Positions 10,076 through 22,516 of a DNA stretch of 64,000 nucleotides are shown here, in pieces. Below the pieces are notes generated by a model, which did not search any database, was not told the DNA's origin, and saw nothing but the letters and a program-made list of their open reading frames with translations. Positions within the stretch are counted from its first letter, which is position 1; each line of letters begins with the position of its first letter. The position numbers and the translations under genes were made by a program. Source of the DNA: Mesorhabditis belari (Eukaryota > Nematoda > Chromadorea > Rhabditida > Rhabditidae); contig CAUEEP010000892.1 of assembly GCA_958450365.1 (NCBI GenBank), positions 124,001 through 188,000 on the forward strand, given 5' to 3'.

Positions 10076-12110
10076 AGGCTGGAAAGAAAGTTCTCGGAAA
10101 AAGTTTGACTGAAATTTCTTAAAAGCGAATTCACCACTTCAAGAACATTTTGTTTTATTATTTAAAAGTCGACTCCAAGAAGTTATTCTTTAAAACATGA
10201 GTGCAGTTTTTCCTTAAATTTTTTGAGATTTTTGAAAAATTATTATTTTCCAGCTTAAATTCAGCGCACTTTTTGTATAACAAAAACGATTCATTCACTG
10301 ATACTCTCATGTGAAAAAACTGAAAATTCAGATGGAATACGAGGTAAAGCTAGCATAAATGAGCAATATAATCTCTATTTTTGGTCAAAGATTTTTAACA
10401 AAGAAGCTGTATTTCAAAAAATAATTTTTTGGTGTCATCTTCTTGGCACTGAGTGTTTGCTAAAATACTAGGTTGGTGCAAATGAAATTTCGTTTTTTTA
10501 CAAACATTGAAGTCATCCAAAATTTTTTTTGATAACAATTTATTTAAAACAATAAGCACCATTATTATCTATGACATCCCTCCAACGTTGCTACAGATTG
10601 CGGATCCCCTTCTCAAAGAACGCTTGATTCTGTGATGCAAAGTAGTTGGTCACCCAATTTTCGACTTCTTTTGCATTCTTAAACTGGCAATTCTCAAGGG
10701 AATGTTGCATCGATCTGAAAAGGTAAAAATCGGAGGGTGCTAAGTCTGGACTATACGGCGCATGTGGTAAGACCTTCCATCCTAGCTTCTCTAGTTCCTT
10801 ACAAGAGGTTTTTGCCGTGTGAGCTGGAGCATTATCACGGAGAAAGTTGATAGTTGAGGGATTTAGGCCTTTTTCACGCAAAATTTCGTCAACCTTCTTG
10901 AGTTGTTGAATAAAATAAGATGAATCGACTGTTTTTCCGGGCTCTAATAATTCAAAATGAACAAGTCCATTGATATTCCACCAGCAAGACAACATCACTT
11001 TGCGCCCATGATGATCCGGCTTTGGAGTTGGAATTGGCGCTTGACCTTTGCTCAGCCATTGTCTTTTTCGAGAAGTATTATCAAAGTGAATCCACTTCTC
11101 ATCCATCGTCAAAGATATTCTCAAAAAAATGGCTTCTTTTCGACTTCTGGAGCAAGATATGGCTGATCGGAACGCGTGCTCCCAGATTCTCAACACTCAA
11201 TTGATGTGGAACCCATTGTCCATTACGATTTGTCTTTCCAATTATTTCCAAATGGCGTACAATTGTTGAATTGGAGATGTTTGGCAAGTTCTCGTGTTGT
11301 TTGCATTGGATCAGCTTCAATTAATTGTTCCAATTCATTGTTGTCGATGGCTGTGGCACGATGTCCATGCGATTCGTCTTCAAGGGATTCATTACCATCT
11401 CGGAATTGGGCAAACCAGAGCTGGCATGATCTTTCGGTGATAACCTGTTCTCCAAAGGCGGAACAGAGATCACGATGTGAATCAGCAGCGTTTTTGCCTA
11501 TTTTGAAGTCATAGAGAAGACACGTGCGCAGAACATACTTTTGATCCACCATGATCTAAAGCAAAAATCAATTAAAAAGTGAAAGCTCTGACTTTGAAAA
11601 AATGCGAAAATAAAGTAAATATCCAAGAGTACAAATGCACAAAAGAACATCAAATAAGCTCTTCAGATTAAAAAAATAAGAACATTTTATATCGACCGAA
11701 TTTCTTTTGCACCAACCTAATAGGTGACTCTGCAAAGTTAAAGCATTAGATAAAATTTGCCTTAATCGCAAATTTTCCCTGTTTAGATTTTAAGTTTTGA
11801 ATGGAACCCGTTGTCTATCCATTAACCCATTAAAAACTTGTCTAAAGGCTGGTCACTCAAAAAGTGACCAAGTCACTTCAGCTGAAGAAATCTCTTATTT
11901 TTTTACTTGAAGCCCACTCTGATTTTTTTTCTCCAAAACTTTTTGAAATATAGTCAAGTTTATCAAAGAAACTGGAAAGAATTCCTGGCTTGGTTTTTGA
12001 GAAATCACCGTGCAAACTTTTTCCGAGAGCTTTCTTTCCAACCTAATATATCCAAGTTCATTTTAAAGTGCGCACATTCAAATGTATATTCAAAAGGAAA
12101 TCTTTATATT
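10076..12110. repeat. Dispersed repeat, copy A (interrupted by mariner)
   Basis: 10076-10469 and 11723-~12110 match copies B (13579-14985) and C (23670-24990) once the mariner at 10470-11722 is removed. Shared landmarks are AAGAACATTTTGTTTTATTA, TTCTTGGCACTGAGTGTTT and AGTGACC..TCACTTCAGC. No conserved protein is evident; short ORFs shared by B and C contain no known motif. It is probably a non-autonomous DNA transposon. Confidence 0.7.
10470..11722 (-). mobile_element. Mariner element, near full length, frameshifted
   Basis: The termini read TAGGTTGGTGCAAATGAAAT (left) and, on the minus strand, TTAGGTTGGTGCAAAAGAAA (right), the classic mariner TIR. The minus-strand transposase is split over three frames: 11552-11223 (N-terminal HTH; L-W-F-A-Q-F-R-D-G), 11320-11099 and 11196-10591. 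The last contains the catalytic D,D34D set: T-M-D-E-K-W-I-H, L-R-D-N-A-P-A-H and Y-S-P-D-L-A-P-S-D-F-Y-L-F. Two frameshifts make it inactive, although the catalytic residues are intact. It sits inside dispersed repeat A with TA at both borders. Confidence 0.9.
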
Positions 12111-12411
12111 AATAGAAAATATTTTTCGGATTATGAATGAGTTTGAATGGATTGGGAAGTTGAATGGGAACAATAGACAAAAACAATAAAATATCCTCTC
12201 AAAAATATTTTGTCGTCATCCTGTGTTTTTTTCATATTTTTTTGCGTATTTTAAAAGCTAGAATATTACAAAATATTTTCTGTTTAGCATGGGCTTCTCG
12301 CTTTCTAAAGAATGTTGATAAAAGTGCATTTCAAAAGCTTTCATTGGGTATAAAAGCAAAGTGAATTTGAGTTAAACCAGCGGTAATCATACACCGAAAT
12401 CAATTAAAAAC

Positions 12412-12911
12412 ATGCGTTTTGGTCTCTCCTTCGTTTTCTTCTTCTCAATGGTTCTTTTTGGATTCTCGGTGAGTTTGTTTTATGCTAAAGTGAGTCAATT
12501 ATTTGTTATTCTGTTTAGAGTGCTCAAACTGGTGCTCCAACGCACGCTTGTATCACCGATGATCAATGCTCTGATGGACAAGTTTGTCTTTTCTAAATGA
12601 GCAATAGCTATAATGAGGCTAAAGCTTTCAACAGTCACATTAGCATGAAAAATTTGCATATAAAAAACTCCATTCTTGCCAAAATCCTGGCCAGTTCATA
12701 CATCGGCAAAAATTTGCTTATTTTAAGAAACCAATCATTCATTGAAGACACAAGGATAAAGTTTTCCAAGTTTTAGTTTACCAAAACATTTCAGACTTGT
12801 TGCACACTTCCAATCGATGCACCCCTTTGTAAAATTGCCAAAGTAAGTAAAATTTAGTTAGCCGAAATAATAATGTTTTAGTGTGGCGCCTGCTTTGATG
12901 AATGCCCCTAA
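12412..12911 (+). CDS. Small secreted 8-Cys peptide, 4 exons
   Basis: Exons 12412-12468, 12519-12581, 12795-12842 and 12882-12911 join in phase 0 throughout, giving 65 aa plus TAA. Residues 1-21 are a signal peptide (M-R-F-G-L-S-F-V-F-F-F-S) ending S-S-A / Q-T-G. The mature ~44 aa has cysteines spaced C-x5-C-x5-CC-x8-C-x4-C-x2-C-x3-C, including D-D-Q-C-S-D-G-Q-T-C-C. The C-S-D-G-Q-x-C-C core resembles WAP/EB-type disulfide domains, but the spacing does not match WAP exactly. Function is unknown; an antimicrobial or protease-inhibitor role is possible but unproven. The four short exons make this easy for gene finders to miss. Confidence 0.7.
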
Positions 12912-13129
12912 AATGAAGCCTCAAATCATTTCTCGCAAATAAATATATCCAAAATTAACAACAAAACAATTGAAAACTCAAGTAAAGCCCTGTTTGAATT
13001 CATTTATTCAGTCAAACAAAATAGATAGATACTTTATTTAAGCCATGAAATAAAGTGCTCAAGATTTAAGATTCATACACATGAATTCATACACATAAAC
13101 ACGAAAAGGACCGTTAAAAAGCAGCACGA

Positions 13130-13578
13130 TATATAGGGCGCGCCATAAGTGTCACAACAAGATAAAGTTCTGTTTTTAAGGTAGACAAGAGCAAAAAAGA
13201 CACATTTTTAACTGAATAACTGAATAACAATTATAAACCAACTATCAAATTTGAATCGGACACCATTAGCATTTGAGCAGGCTTGCAGGCGTTTCGTGAA
13301 GGCGTCTACCAAATAACGGTGGGCTGGATCTACCAAATAGGCTGGATCTAACTCTTCCCACGCTTTCAACAGTGGTTTCTTGAAACTTTCGATGTTTTTG
13401 TGGGGCTTTGAACGAGCTTTGACTTCTAGAGCCGACCACACTGAAAAATCCATTGGCTTGAGGTCTGGAGAGCTAGGTGGCCACTCAGAAAAAGAAATAA
13501 AGTCCAGGAAGTTGTTTTGGCCGAACTCTTGAACTTTCTTGGATTTGTGGTGCACTTGCACTTGTGTGTGTGCACTTG
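13130..13578 (-). mobile_element. Tc1/mariner transposase C-terminal fragment
   Basis: Minus-strand frames encode the third catalytic region W-P-P-S-S-P-D-L-K-P-M-D-F-S-V-W followed by the usual C-terminal helix region, ending near 13208. A terminal-repeat-like TATAGGGCGCGCCATAAGTG lies at ~13131. The upstream two thirds of the element are absent, cut at a junction (~13578) with the dispersed repeat. 12912-13129 holds nothing recognisable. Confidence 0.7.
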
Positions 13579-14985
13579 CATTTGCAACGCACTGTATTAG
13601 GCTGGAAAGAAAGGTCTCGGAAAAAGTTTGACTGAAATTTCTTAAAAGCGAATCCACCACTTCAAGAACATTTTGTTTTATTATTTAAAAGTCGACTCCA
13701 AGAAGTTATTCTTTAGTGCAGTTTTTCCTTAAATTTTTTGAGATTTTTGAAAAATTATTATTTTCCAGCTTAAATTCAGCGCACTTTTTGTACAACAAAA
13801 ACGATTCATTATGAGGTAAAGCTAGCATAAATGAGCAATATATCTCTATAATCTCTATTTTTGGTCAAAGATTTTTAACAAAGAAGCTGTATTTCAAAAA
13901 AATAATTTTTTGGTGTCATCTTCTTGGCACTGAGTGTTTACTAAATTTTTGAAAAGTTAGATAAATTTGGCTCATTTGCAAATTTTCCCTTTTTTAAGTG
14001 CTACATTTTAAGTTTTTAATAGGACCCATTACCTATCCACTAACCAATTAAAGACTTGTCTAAAGGCTGGCCACTCAAAAAGTGACCGAATCACTTCAGC
14101 TGAAGAAATCTCTTATTTTTTTGCCTAAAGTCCATTCTGATTTTCTGTCAAAAACTCTTCGAAAAAAGTCAAGTTTATCAAAAAAAGCTGGGAAGAATTC
14201 ATGGCTTGGTTTTCGAGAAATTGCTGTTCAAAATTTGTGCACGAACTTTCTTGCCAGACTAATCTTACAGCTTTTACGGTAGCTCCTAGAATAAGGTTTG
14301 GCACAGCAACGTTACCCGGCATTCCACACAATACAAAATGGTTGTATTCCATCTGAATTTTTAGTTTTTTTCGCATGAGAGTATCAGTATACCCTGAAAT
14401 AGCCACAACTATTATTGACTTCCCGTGAGCATGGATAGTTGCATCGAGAGGAGCGCTCACAGATACAGTTCAAGCACTTCTCGACATGTGTGTATGTGAC
14501 TGTAATTTTGTTTGGTTTATGGAAACGAAACTTTTGCACTATACCCCTTGATTTACTTTTAAACTGATAACTCAATTCGAATTCAAAGTAGAGAACTAAT
14601 TGCCGGTATTGATTAGAGTGAGCTCCTCTTGATTAATACTGTGAAATAGAAAGCGAATTACCGTAGAAAAAAGCTAAATATCTTGCATATTTTCAACAAA
14701 TTTCAAGATATTTCGTCTATTTCTACCGTAATTCATTTCCTATTTCACACTATTAACCAAGAAGAATCTGTGAGCGAATACGCTTTTAAGAAATTTCAGC
14801 GAATAGAATACGACCAAGAATGGTCGTATTTCATCTGAAAATTTTGTTTTTTCACATGAGAGTATCAGTGTACCCTGAAATAGCCACAACTATTATTGAC
14901 TTCCGGTGAGCATGGATAGTTGCATCCAAAGGAGATACAAATCGAATACTATACAAATCTGTCGAATATTGAGTTTGGGTCCTGG
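13579..14985. repeat. Dispersed repeat, copy B
   Basis: Matches copy A from TTTGCAACGCACTGTATTAG onward, and copy C. It lacks the mariner insertion, so it preserves an empty site near 13940-13950. A ~110 bp segment (14345-14450, ...GAGTATCAGTATACCCTGAA...) recurs directly at 14822-14935. An internal palindrome at 14640-14755 (…ATTACCGTAGAAA…TTTCTACCGTAAT…) is shared with copy C and, diverged, with 27641-27765. Confidence 0.7.
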
Positions 14986-15300
14986 AAAGTATTCTCGAGG
15001 CATTTTTCTCGCCTATATAATTTTCTGTTTGCTTGGTCTATTTGGAATTATGTTTGAGAACTAATCTCTTACTCTTCTTTATACTTGGTGAGTGAATTTG
15101 TCAAGAAATCAAAAAGGACAAATTTCAGGGATTTTGTCGTCATTGCCTGCATTCCTCACATCGCCTATCATATCATTAAGAGTGGCGAATTTTTCACACA
15201 AATTGTCATTGTGTCGATCGTTTTCTTGTGGTGCTTGACTTGTTTTCCGCTTTGCGTTTTTCATTGCCGTCCCATGAGAATATGCAGAAAATGTTATTAA
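14986..15300 (+). pseudogene. Decayed copy of the 4-TM membrane protein gene
   Basis: Frames read G-I-F-L-A-Y-I-I-F-C-L-L-G-L-F-G-I-M-F, an in-frame TAA at 15062-15064, then after a 42 nt intron-like gap an exon from 15129 reads I-A-C-I-P-H-I-A-Y-H-I-I, two more hydrophobic helices, and C-R-K-C-Y at the end. This aligns with the intact gene at 62093-63643 (G-V-A-V-F-L-T-Y...C-I-P-H-I-L-Y-H-V-I...C-S-D-C-Y). The stop codon and missing 5' exons mark it as a pseudogene. Confidence 0.6.
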
Positions 15301-15389
15301 ACTCAGGCTCTGAGCATAACTAAAACTAGAATGGTAAATATGTGGTAAAAAATTTTTTCCGCGGCCGCGCTTTTATAAAAATTTAAAAA

Positions 15390-16925
<1,536 letters not shown>

Positions 16926-17058
16926 GTTTTATATTAGGTATGAAGTTTAAAAGGGATTAAAAAAATATTTGAATGAGCTTCGTGTTAAAGTTTGATGTTT
17001 ATTAACAGCTAAATCATTGGTTTATTTTTGAGATCCTACAATAAGAATCATCAGCAAA

Positions 17059-17175
17059 ATGACAATATTATGCCCGTTTTTTCTTATTCTTATTATTTTC
17101 TTCAAGGCGCCACCAATGTGCCCAAAAGAAGGCATCGAAATTGCACCGAAAGTGGATGAATTTGTTCAGTTTTAG
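17059..17175 (+). CDS. Possible short secreted peptide (38 aa)
   Basis: ATG at 17059 opens a 38-codon frame. It has a hydrophobic start (M-T-I-L-C-P-F-F-L-I-L-I-I-F-F) and a short polar tail ending V-D-E-F-V-Q-F. It looks like a signal peptide plus ~20 residues. There is no family and no splice evidence, so it may be a chance ORF or only a first exon. Confidence 0.25.
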   Translation: MTILCPFFLILIIFFKAPPMCPKEGIEIAPKVDEFVQF

Positions 17176-17420
17176 TCTTCTCTCGTTGATTTTTCTAATT
17201 CTTTCTATTCTTAGTTTTAATCCCGATACAATTCAGTTTGATTTCTCAAGAATATCAATATGATCATCTGTCATCTGTTCGAGATGATTGAAGATTGAAA
17301 ATGGCATTCTGTCTCGGACCACTTTACATTTGGTAGAAGTGTTTTTTTTTAAAATTTCATCAGATAAAGTTTGAAGTTTGGCTAACTTTACGTCAGGGTT
17401 GGGATTTGTTTGTAAAAGAT

Positions 17421-17530
17421 TTATTCGAGGAAATCATATTTGATGCCTTCGTTGTAACATTGGCTCACGTTTGCCACCGCTTGTTCCGTTGCCGCTTTGA
17501 GGCTTTCCTTTTCCGCTACACATCTTGGTC
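17421..17530 (-). CDS. Terminal exon of unknown small protein
   Basis: After a TTTTTTTAG acceptor, a 36-codon exon reads P-R-C-V-A-E-K-E-S-L-K-A-A-T, then A-V-A-N-V-S-Q-C-Y-N-E-G, ending L-E and TAA. It is an Ala/Glu-rich amphipathic helix with two Cys, plausible as the end of a secreted protein. Upstream exons were not found before the repeats at 17.7 kb. Confidence 0.35.
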
Positions 17531-17769
17531 CTAAAAAAGATTACTATTCACTTTTCAAATCAGTTTTGGACTTAGATTCTGTGAAGCTTTGAATGTTAAA
17601 AAAGGGTGCAAATTAGTGCCATAGATTTCAACTAGGCTTGACTAACAATATCTCGAGGTCTTGATATCGATAAGCCTAGATAAGCTATCGATAAGTTGTC
17701 AGTAGTTACAATTTTAGGATTTATTATTTTCATGGGTGAAGCTTATGCTTGCTATTGTTATTTTACCGT

Positions 17770-18500
17770 CTAAAAATTAAGGATTCGATCTCTGGAATAG
17801 ACAGCTCTCAAGAGCTTTCGAATAGAATAAACACACTCAAAAATATCAATGCTAAAGAAAGTTACAGTGGTTTGTAGTTAGAGTGTGTTCCTCTCAAATC
17901 AAATCGTTCAAATCATGATTTCTAAAAGGTGTTCGCTAGCAAAGTCATTTTCTAAAAACGCACTTTTCTAAACGCTTTTCTTTTATTATTTCTGAAAGTT
18001 TTACTTCTTTTTTTTTCTATCCTTATCGGAATTTTATAGTTTTAAACAAATATGCATTTTTAGAAACAATAAACAAGAGAAGAAGCTGATCAACCAAAGG
18101 AGAAAAAGACGAGCAACGTGCCAGGACAGTTTTTTTTCTGTATATTTTTGATATTTTAAAAATCCACCGGGGTTAATTGCTCTTCTTTAATGAAAGAACG
18201 TAAGAAAGAAGAAGAAAAGAAAAAGACGAAAGAAAAGAAACTTTAGAAAATGAAAATAACTTTCTGTTGATGAACTGGGAGATTACGGTAGTTTAGCACT
18301 TTTTAGAGAACATGATTTGAGAGGAGCACACTCTATTTGTAGTCCTGCCTTGAAACGGACCGTACTCGCACGTAGTCGAAGCGATTGAGTCAGGCTACAA
18401 ACCACTGTAACTTTCTTTAGCTTTGATGTTTTTGGATGTGCTTTAGCCCATTCGAAAGCTCTTGAGATTCTCTATTATTTGAGCTATAGATCGTGTCAAT
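17770..18500. repeat. Composite palindromic repeat
   Basis: 17780-17890 (AAGCTATCGATAAG/…GCTAAAGAAAGTTACAGTGG…) is mirrored at 18395-18480 (…CCACTGTAACTTTCTTTAGC…). The motif AGAGTGTGTTCCTCTCAAAT at ~17880 is mirrored near 18310-18335 and repeated at ~48690. The right half is related to 27420-27600. Non-coding. Confidence 0.65.
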
Positions 18501-18662
18501 CCAACAGATTTGAATCAACTTAGAAGCGTTTGTAGTTTGTAGTGCCGTTGGAAATTTGCGTATTTTGCTCGTATCTTAGCCGTTGTTTGAAAGGCGTTGA
18601 ATTTGCTTCCATTCGACTCGAAATCAAATTTTCTATCGAATGAAAGCCAATTCAACGTTTTT

Positions 18663-19334
18663 TCAAAAAGATTCGGTCAAGATACGAGCAGAATTCGTAG
18701 CAAACGGATCAAAAAAAGGGGCGGGAGTTAACTTAGCTGCTCGTAGGTGTTCCCCAGACCAACCTGCCCAAACAATTCGTGTCACTGTCTTGCAAAAGTC
18801 TGTCAGATCTCTAGAACAATTCTCAGCATATCTCATCCAATAGTTCTCCACACATTTCAGTGCACAATTTCGATTTTTTTCACATCTACGTTTTGAAATA
18901 GAAAATAAAACGCTTTGTACTGACCTGGAAATTCCCAACGTAATATTGATGTCCACCGCTTCTATAAAAACAAGAAGTTTGAATTGAGTCAGGAATAAAA
19001 TCTCCAGAAAAAAGAATCTCCAGAATCTCCAGAAAAAAAAGCTCTTATGCTACCTCTTATGCAATCCACGTAGAATCCCTCCTTCATCTGAAACGTTTAC
19101 ATGGTTTAAAATAAAATGGTGTCTGATCTAACTATTCGTTTAAAAATTCATAATCAACATACTGCAAATTGGAAAAACAGTGAAAAAAGGAGAGATTTAC
19201 CAAAAAATAGGCACATCTCGATGTATCAGTTGGACATGGCCACGAACAAGTGAGATTCATGGCATGGCAAATACAAGTAAAGCACAAATTGAATTGCGAT
19301 GATCGAACTAAAAATTGACGTACAGAGCATTGCC
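18663..19334 (-). CDS. Invertebrate-type lysozyme-like protein (5' exon missing)
   Basis: Minus exons 19334-19201, 19087-19054, 18961-18925 and 18885-18663 join in phase. They follow the i-type lysozyme layout: C-F-T-C-I-C-H-A-M-N-L-T-C (family C-L-x-C-I-C-x-x-E-S-x-C), P-C-P-T-D-T-S-R-C-A-Y-F (family D-x-x-S-x-x-C-G-Y-F), G-F-Y-V-D-C, then R-N-C-A-L-K-C-V-E-N-Y and W-M-R-Y-A-E-N-C. The family's catalytic Glu (E-S) is replaced by Ala-Met; an Asp is present in T-D-T-S. The C-terminal A-R-I-H-N-G-G-P block is reduced to T-R-I-V-W-A-G-W. It may be a non-catalytic relative. The signal-peptide exon was not found, and the palindromic repeat at 19475-20003 lies upstream. Confidence 0.6.
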
Positions 19335-19474
19335 CTACAAGAAAATACAAACTTTTCCCGAAAATTCCCTCATTCTTCGCAGAAAGATTCAAGTGATAAC
19401 CATTGTGGATCTGTAAAAAGAGAATTTTCTCAAATATGAAATCTTTTCCCTGTGTCAGAGAGCGCAGGTGCCAA

Positions 19475-20003
19475 AAATGGTTTTGCCTCAGGCGCCACAC
19501 AACAAGATGAAGTTGATTCTTTGATGATTTTGTGAATCAGAAAAGTCATGCATCGGCCAGTGAGCTCAAAATCCACGTATCACGAGAAAAACACTTTTGA
19601 ATTCCTCTATCTTCATCACAAATCTTTTTACATTTTGTTTCTATCAATTTGTTTTGTTCTTTTAATGTTTTAGCCACAATTTCAGTTTGCATTGTTGGAT
19701 TCGCTGTGTCAAAAAGCTTCAAAATATGACTAATTTTTAAATGAGAAAACCCTCTTGTTGCTGCTTTACCAGGACCGACTTTTTGGGGGTCTCTTATATT
19801 CAACAAGATCCTAATATCAATACAAATTAATAGAAAAAAGTAGAAAGATTTGTGGTGAAATAGAGGAATTCAAAAGTGTGTTTTTCATGTAATAGTTATA
19901 CGTGGATTTTGAGCTCCCCGGCCGATGCATGACCCCTATTCACAAAATCATCAAAAAAATCAACTTCATCTTGTTGTGTGAAGCCTGAGGCAAAAACATT
20001 TCT
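19475..20003. repeat. Palindromic MITE-like element
   Basis: Arms ~19475-19640 and ~19845-20003 are inverted copies (TTTTGCCTCAGGCGCCACAC versus GTGTGAAGCCTGAGGCAAAA), with a ~205 bp centre holding a minus-strand ORF (19806-19546) with no known domain. A TIR-like GACACTCTGTATA follows at ~20082. Confidence 0.7.
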
Positions 20004-20179
20004 GGGCAACACGACGAGCCTTGTAAAATCAACGAGAAAATTTTTCCAGACTCAAACCGATGACCACTTTTTTGTCGGACACTCTGTATAAGGAATGAAA
20101 AGAAATGGAAGAAAAGAAAAGGAGGTAGATCTAAGGATAAAAGGAAAAGACTCCAAGTATAAAGTCATATAAAGTCAAG

Positions 20180-20712
20180 TCATTCGTTCACCTCAAAAAT
20201 CGATCCATTATTTCTGTCGACCATCTCTCGACACTCACTTTTGTGGGCACTACAAATTGTAGATATTTTGACGGAAAATCAGAGATTAGGTAATATTGAA
20301 AATTAGGTAATAAATTCGCCATTCAAAATGGAACCCACTCCGATTTTTGGCACTTGTTTGTGTAGTAATGACTAAAATGATTTTGAAAACACATTTGTTT
20401 TGTAAAGACTTACTTGCAATGGCTTCGTGAAAAGAGGCTAAAAATCACGGATCCAAGACAAAAAGAAGCAATGAATACGATGAAGGCGAAATAAAAAAGT
20501 TTTCTTTGATGAGCTAGTTCCTTATCGTTGGCATTTGACCCATTGTCGTCTAGCGAATGAGCCGAATCTTTTGAAAGACTAAATGTTTCGATGGGACACT
20601 TGATGTGCGGCTCTTGCCATTGGCAATCCAACTTTGAGCCCAAACATCTTGGTGTTGAGCTGTTCAATTTAAATCGTTTTTGGACCAATCGATAGAGAAA
20701 GACTTGGCGCAT
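20180..20712 (-). CDS. Small single-pass membrane protein, 2 exons
   Basis: Exon 20712-20414 (GTAAGT donor) joins exon 20249-20180 in phase, giving 122 aa. A Cys-containing N-terminal region (C-L-G-S-K-L-D-C) is followed by a polar stretch, one strong TM helix (L-F-Y-F-A-F-I-V-F-I-A-S-F-C-L-G) and a charged tail ending S-I-F-E-V-N-E. No family recognised. An upstream exon is possible, since the start M-R-Q-V-F-L-Y lacks a signal peptide. Confidence 0.5.
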
Positions 20713-20830
20713 CCAATGATACCAAAAAGCTTTATATTGTACAGCCCAACATCAAGTTATTTGAGCTCAAAGTTAGATTGCCAATGGCAAAAGAGGCGGG
20801 GCCCGTATAAAATGTCCAATAGCCAAATGT

Positions 20831-21290
20831 TTTAGCTGACTAGATTCTTTTGATATGCTTTTTTGGTTCAGATCTAAATATTGCTTAATATAAAATTAGA
20901 TTTAGTTAAATTTAGAAAGTTAAAGGATCACCTGTGTTTCTTGCATAATCCAGACAGTCAAGACTGAATACTCTAATCCAGACTGAATACTCTAATCTAG
21001 ACTTAATACCATAATCTAGACTAAATACCGTACTCGAGCTATTTTAGACTGAATATCCTATTCTAGATTAGACCGTAATCCAAACAGTCTAGACTGAATA
21101 CTCTATCTAGACTGAATACTTTAATCTAGGCCAAATACCGGAATCTAGCTATTCTAGACTGAATCGCCTATTCTGTTTTAGCTGACTAGATTCTGTTGAT
21201 ATACTTTTTTGATTCAGATCTATTATTGCTTAATATAAAATTAGATTTAGTTAAATTTAGAAAGTTAAAGGATCACCTGTGTTTCTTGCC
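20831..21290. repeat. Minisatellite flanked by ~115 bp direct repeats
   Basis: 20831-20945 and ~21176-21290 are near-identical direct repeats (GTTTTAGCTGACTAGATTCT ... GGATCACCTGTGTTTCTTGC). Between them about ten degenerate units resembling TCTAGACTGAATACTCTAA are strung head to tail. Confidence 0.8.
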
Positions 21291-21584
21291 GATATTCGTC
21301 ATCGACAAGACGTTGTTCACGTATTTATTCATTATGAAGCAGGAATTTCTCGATTCTGAAGAATTGGGGGAACGAATTGTGGCAAAGAGTGAAATCAAAT
21401 AGGTAGAATCGATAGAAACAATTTCGCCAAAAAAATTTTCAATAGAGAAAAAAATTTATTGTTGAATATAGGGTTGCGACAACGTGGTATCATAGCATTT
21501 TTTCACCATCGACCAATAAATTCGAGCGTCATTGCTGTTTTTTGGCGAACATCCTTCGGCACCTAAGGGCTTTTCTTGATTCTT

Positions 21585-22290
21585 CTACAGTCGACTCTCA
21601 ATTTTACGATTCGAAAGGGACCAAAAATCTCGATTTAACGATTCTAACGATTCCAAAATTTGCCCTAGACGAGTGAGAATTGTGTTTGACCAGGCAGCTA
21701 TGCAAAATTTGATTTGGGGCTTTCTCCGCTTCCATATTTTGCGCAAGCAAGTGCCTATTTGTAAAAAATATTCTTAAGGACAGATTTTAAAGCTACAAGA
21801 GCTAACGGAAAATAAAAAATTAATTCGATAATCAAAAAGTTAGCTTGTACGCAAAGAATTTCAGAATTCACAACCGTTAACTTAAATAAAATCTTCTTTT
21901 CGATTATCTTTTCTTCATTAATGTTTTATTTATTGAAATATGGATGGGAAAATGAAAAAAATATATATTTGTATTAGTTTCGTTAAAATCAAAAAGGCAA
22001 AAAATTTCGAGGGGACAACTCGAACTCGTGGAAAATCTGCATAGCTCACTTTCTATAAGAGCACCTTATCCGCTAGGCCATCAGCTCATTTTCTGGTCAC
22101 ACAAGAAAAGCCTTTTAACCGAGATGTTGAAAACTTCTCTGCTAATTCGATTTAACGATTTTAACGATTCCAAAATTCTTGCGTAGCTGCCCTGAGCCGG
22201 TGAGACTTGTGCTTGACCGAGCAGCTACGCAAAATTTCGAGACACTTTTTGGAATTTCAAAATCGTTGCATCGAAAGTCGACTGCATTAG
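21585..22290. mobile_element. Non-autonomous DNA element with ACAGTCGACT termini
   Basis: The left end TACAGTCGACTCTCAATTTT and right end (minus) TGCAGTCGACTTTCGATGCA form a TIR. Both ends carry AACGATTCCAAAAT segments followed by a shared CAGCTA(T/C)GCAAAATTT block. The CAGTCGACT ends recall pogo/Tigger-like elements, but no transposase is present. A tRNA-like sequence lies inside. Confidence 0.55.
22010..22088 (-). tRNA. tRNA-like relic (A and B box)
   Basis: The minus strand has an A-box-like TGGCCTAGCGGATAAGG and a B-box-like GAGTTCGAGTTGT ~50 nt later. The anticodon arm is irregular, with a long loop. More likely a tRNA pseudogene or tRNA-derived repeat than a working gene. Confidence 0.35.
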
Positions 22291-22380
22291 GCGACTTCTT
22301 CCATTATTTTATTTTTATCGAGGTTTGATTTTTGATGTTTTACGCATGTTTAGACTAAGAAGTAGACTTGAAAGCAGAAT

Positions 22381-22516
22381 CTAACTAGAATAAAACCCAC
22401 CAAATTGATAAAGATGGGTCATCGCTTCACAGAAATGTTTCCCCATGCACCGATGGCGATACTTGTCGTAGAGAGCTTTCACACACTTCATCGCACAATC
22501 GCGATTCCTGGTACAC
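22381..22516 (-). CDS. Terminal exon of a second i-type lysozyme-like gene
   Basis: After a TTGACAG acceptor, 45 codons read C-T-R-N-R-D-C-A-M-K-C-V-K-A-L-Y, then H-R-C-M-G-K-H-F-C, ending G-G-F-Y-S-S and TAG. This matches the C-terminal exon of the lysozyme-like gene at 18.7 kb (R-N-C-A-L-K-C-V). No other exons are visible nearby, because a repeat starts at 22592. It is probably an isolated fragment or a gene broken by the insertion. Confidence 0.5.

Noticed and set aside
14125..14460. ORFs conserved between dispersed repeats B and C
   Set aside because: They appear on both strands with no motif; conservation is explained by recent repeat copying.
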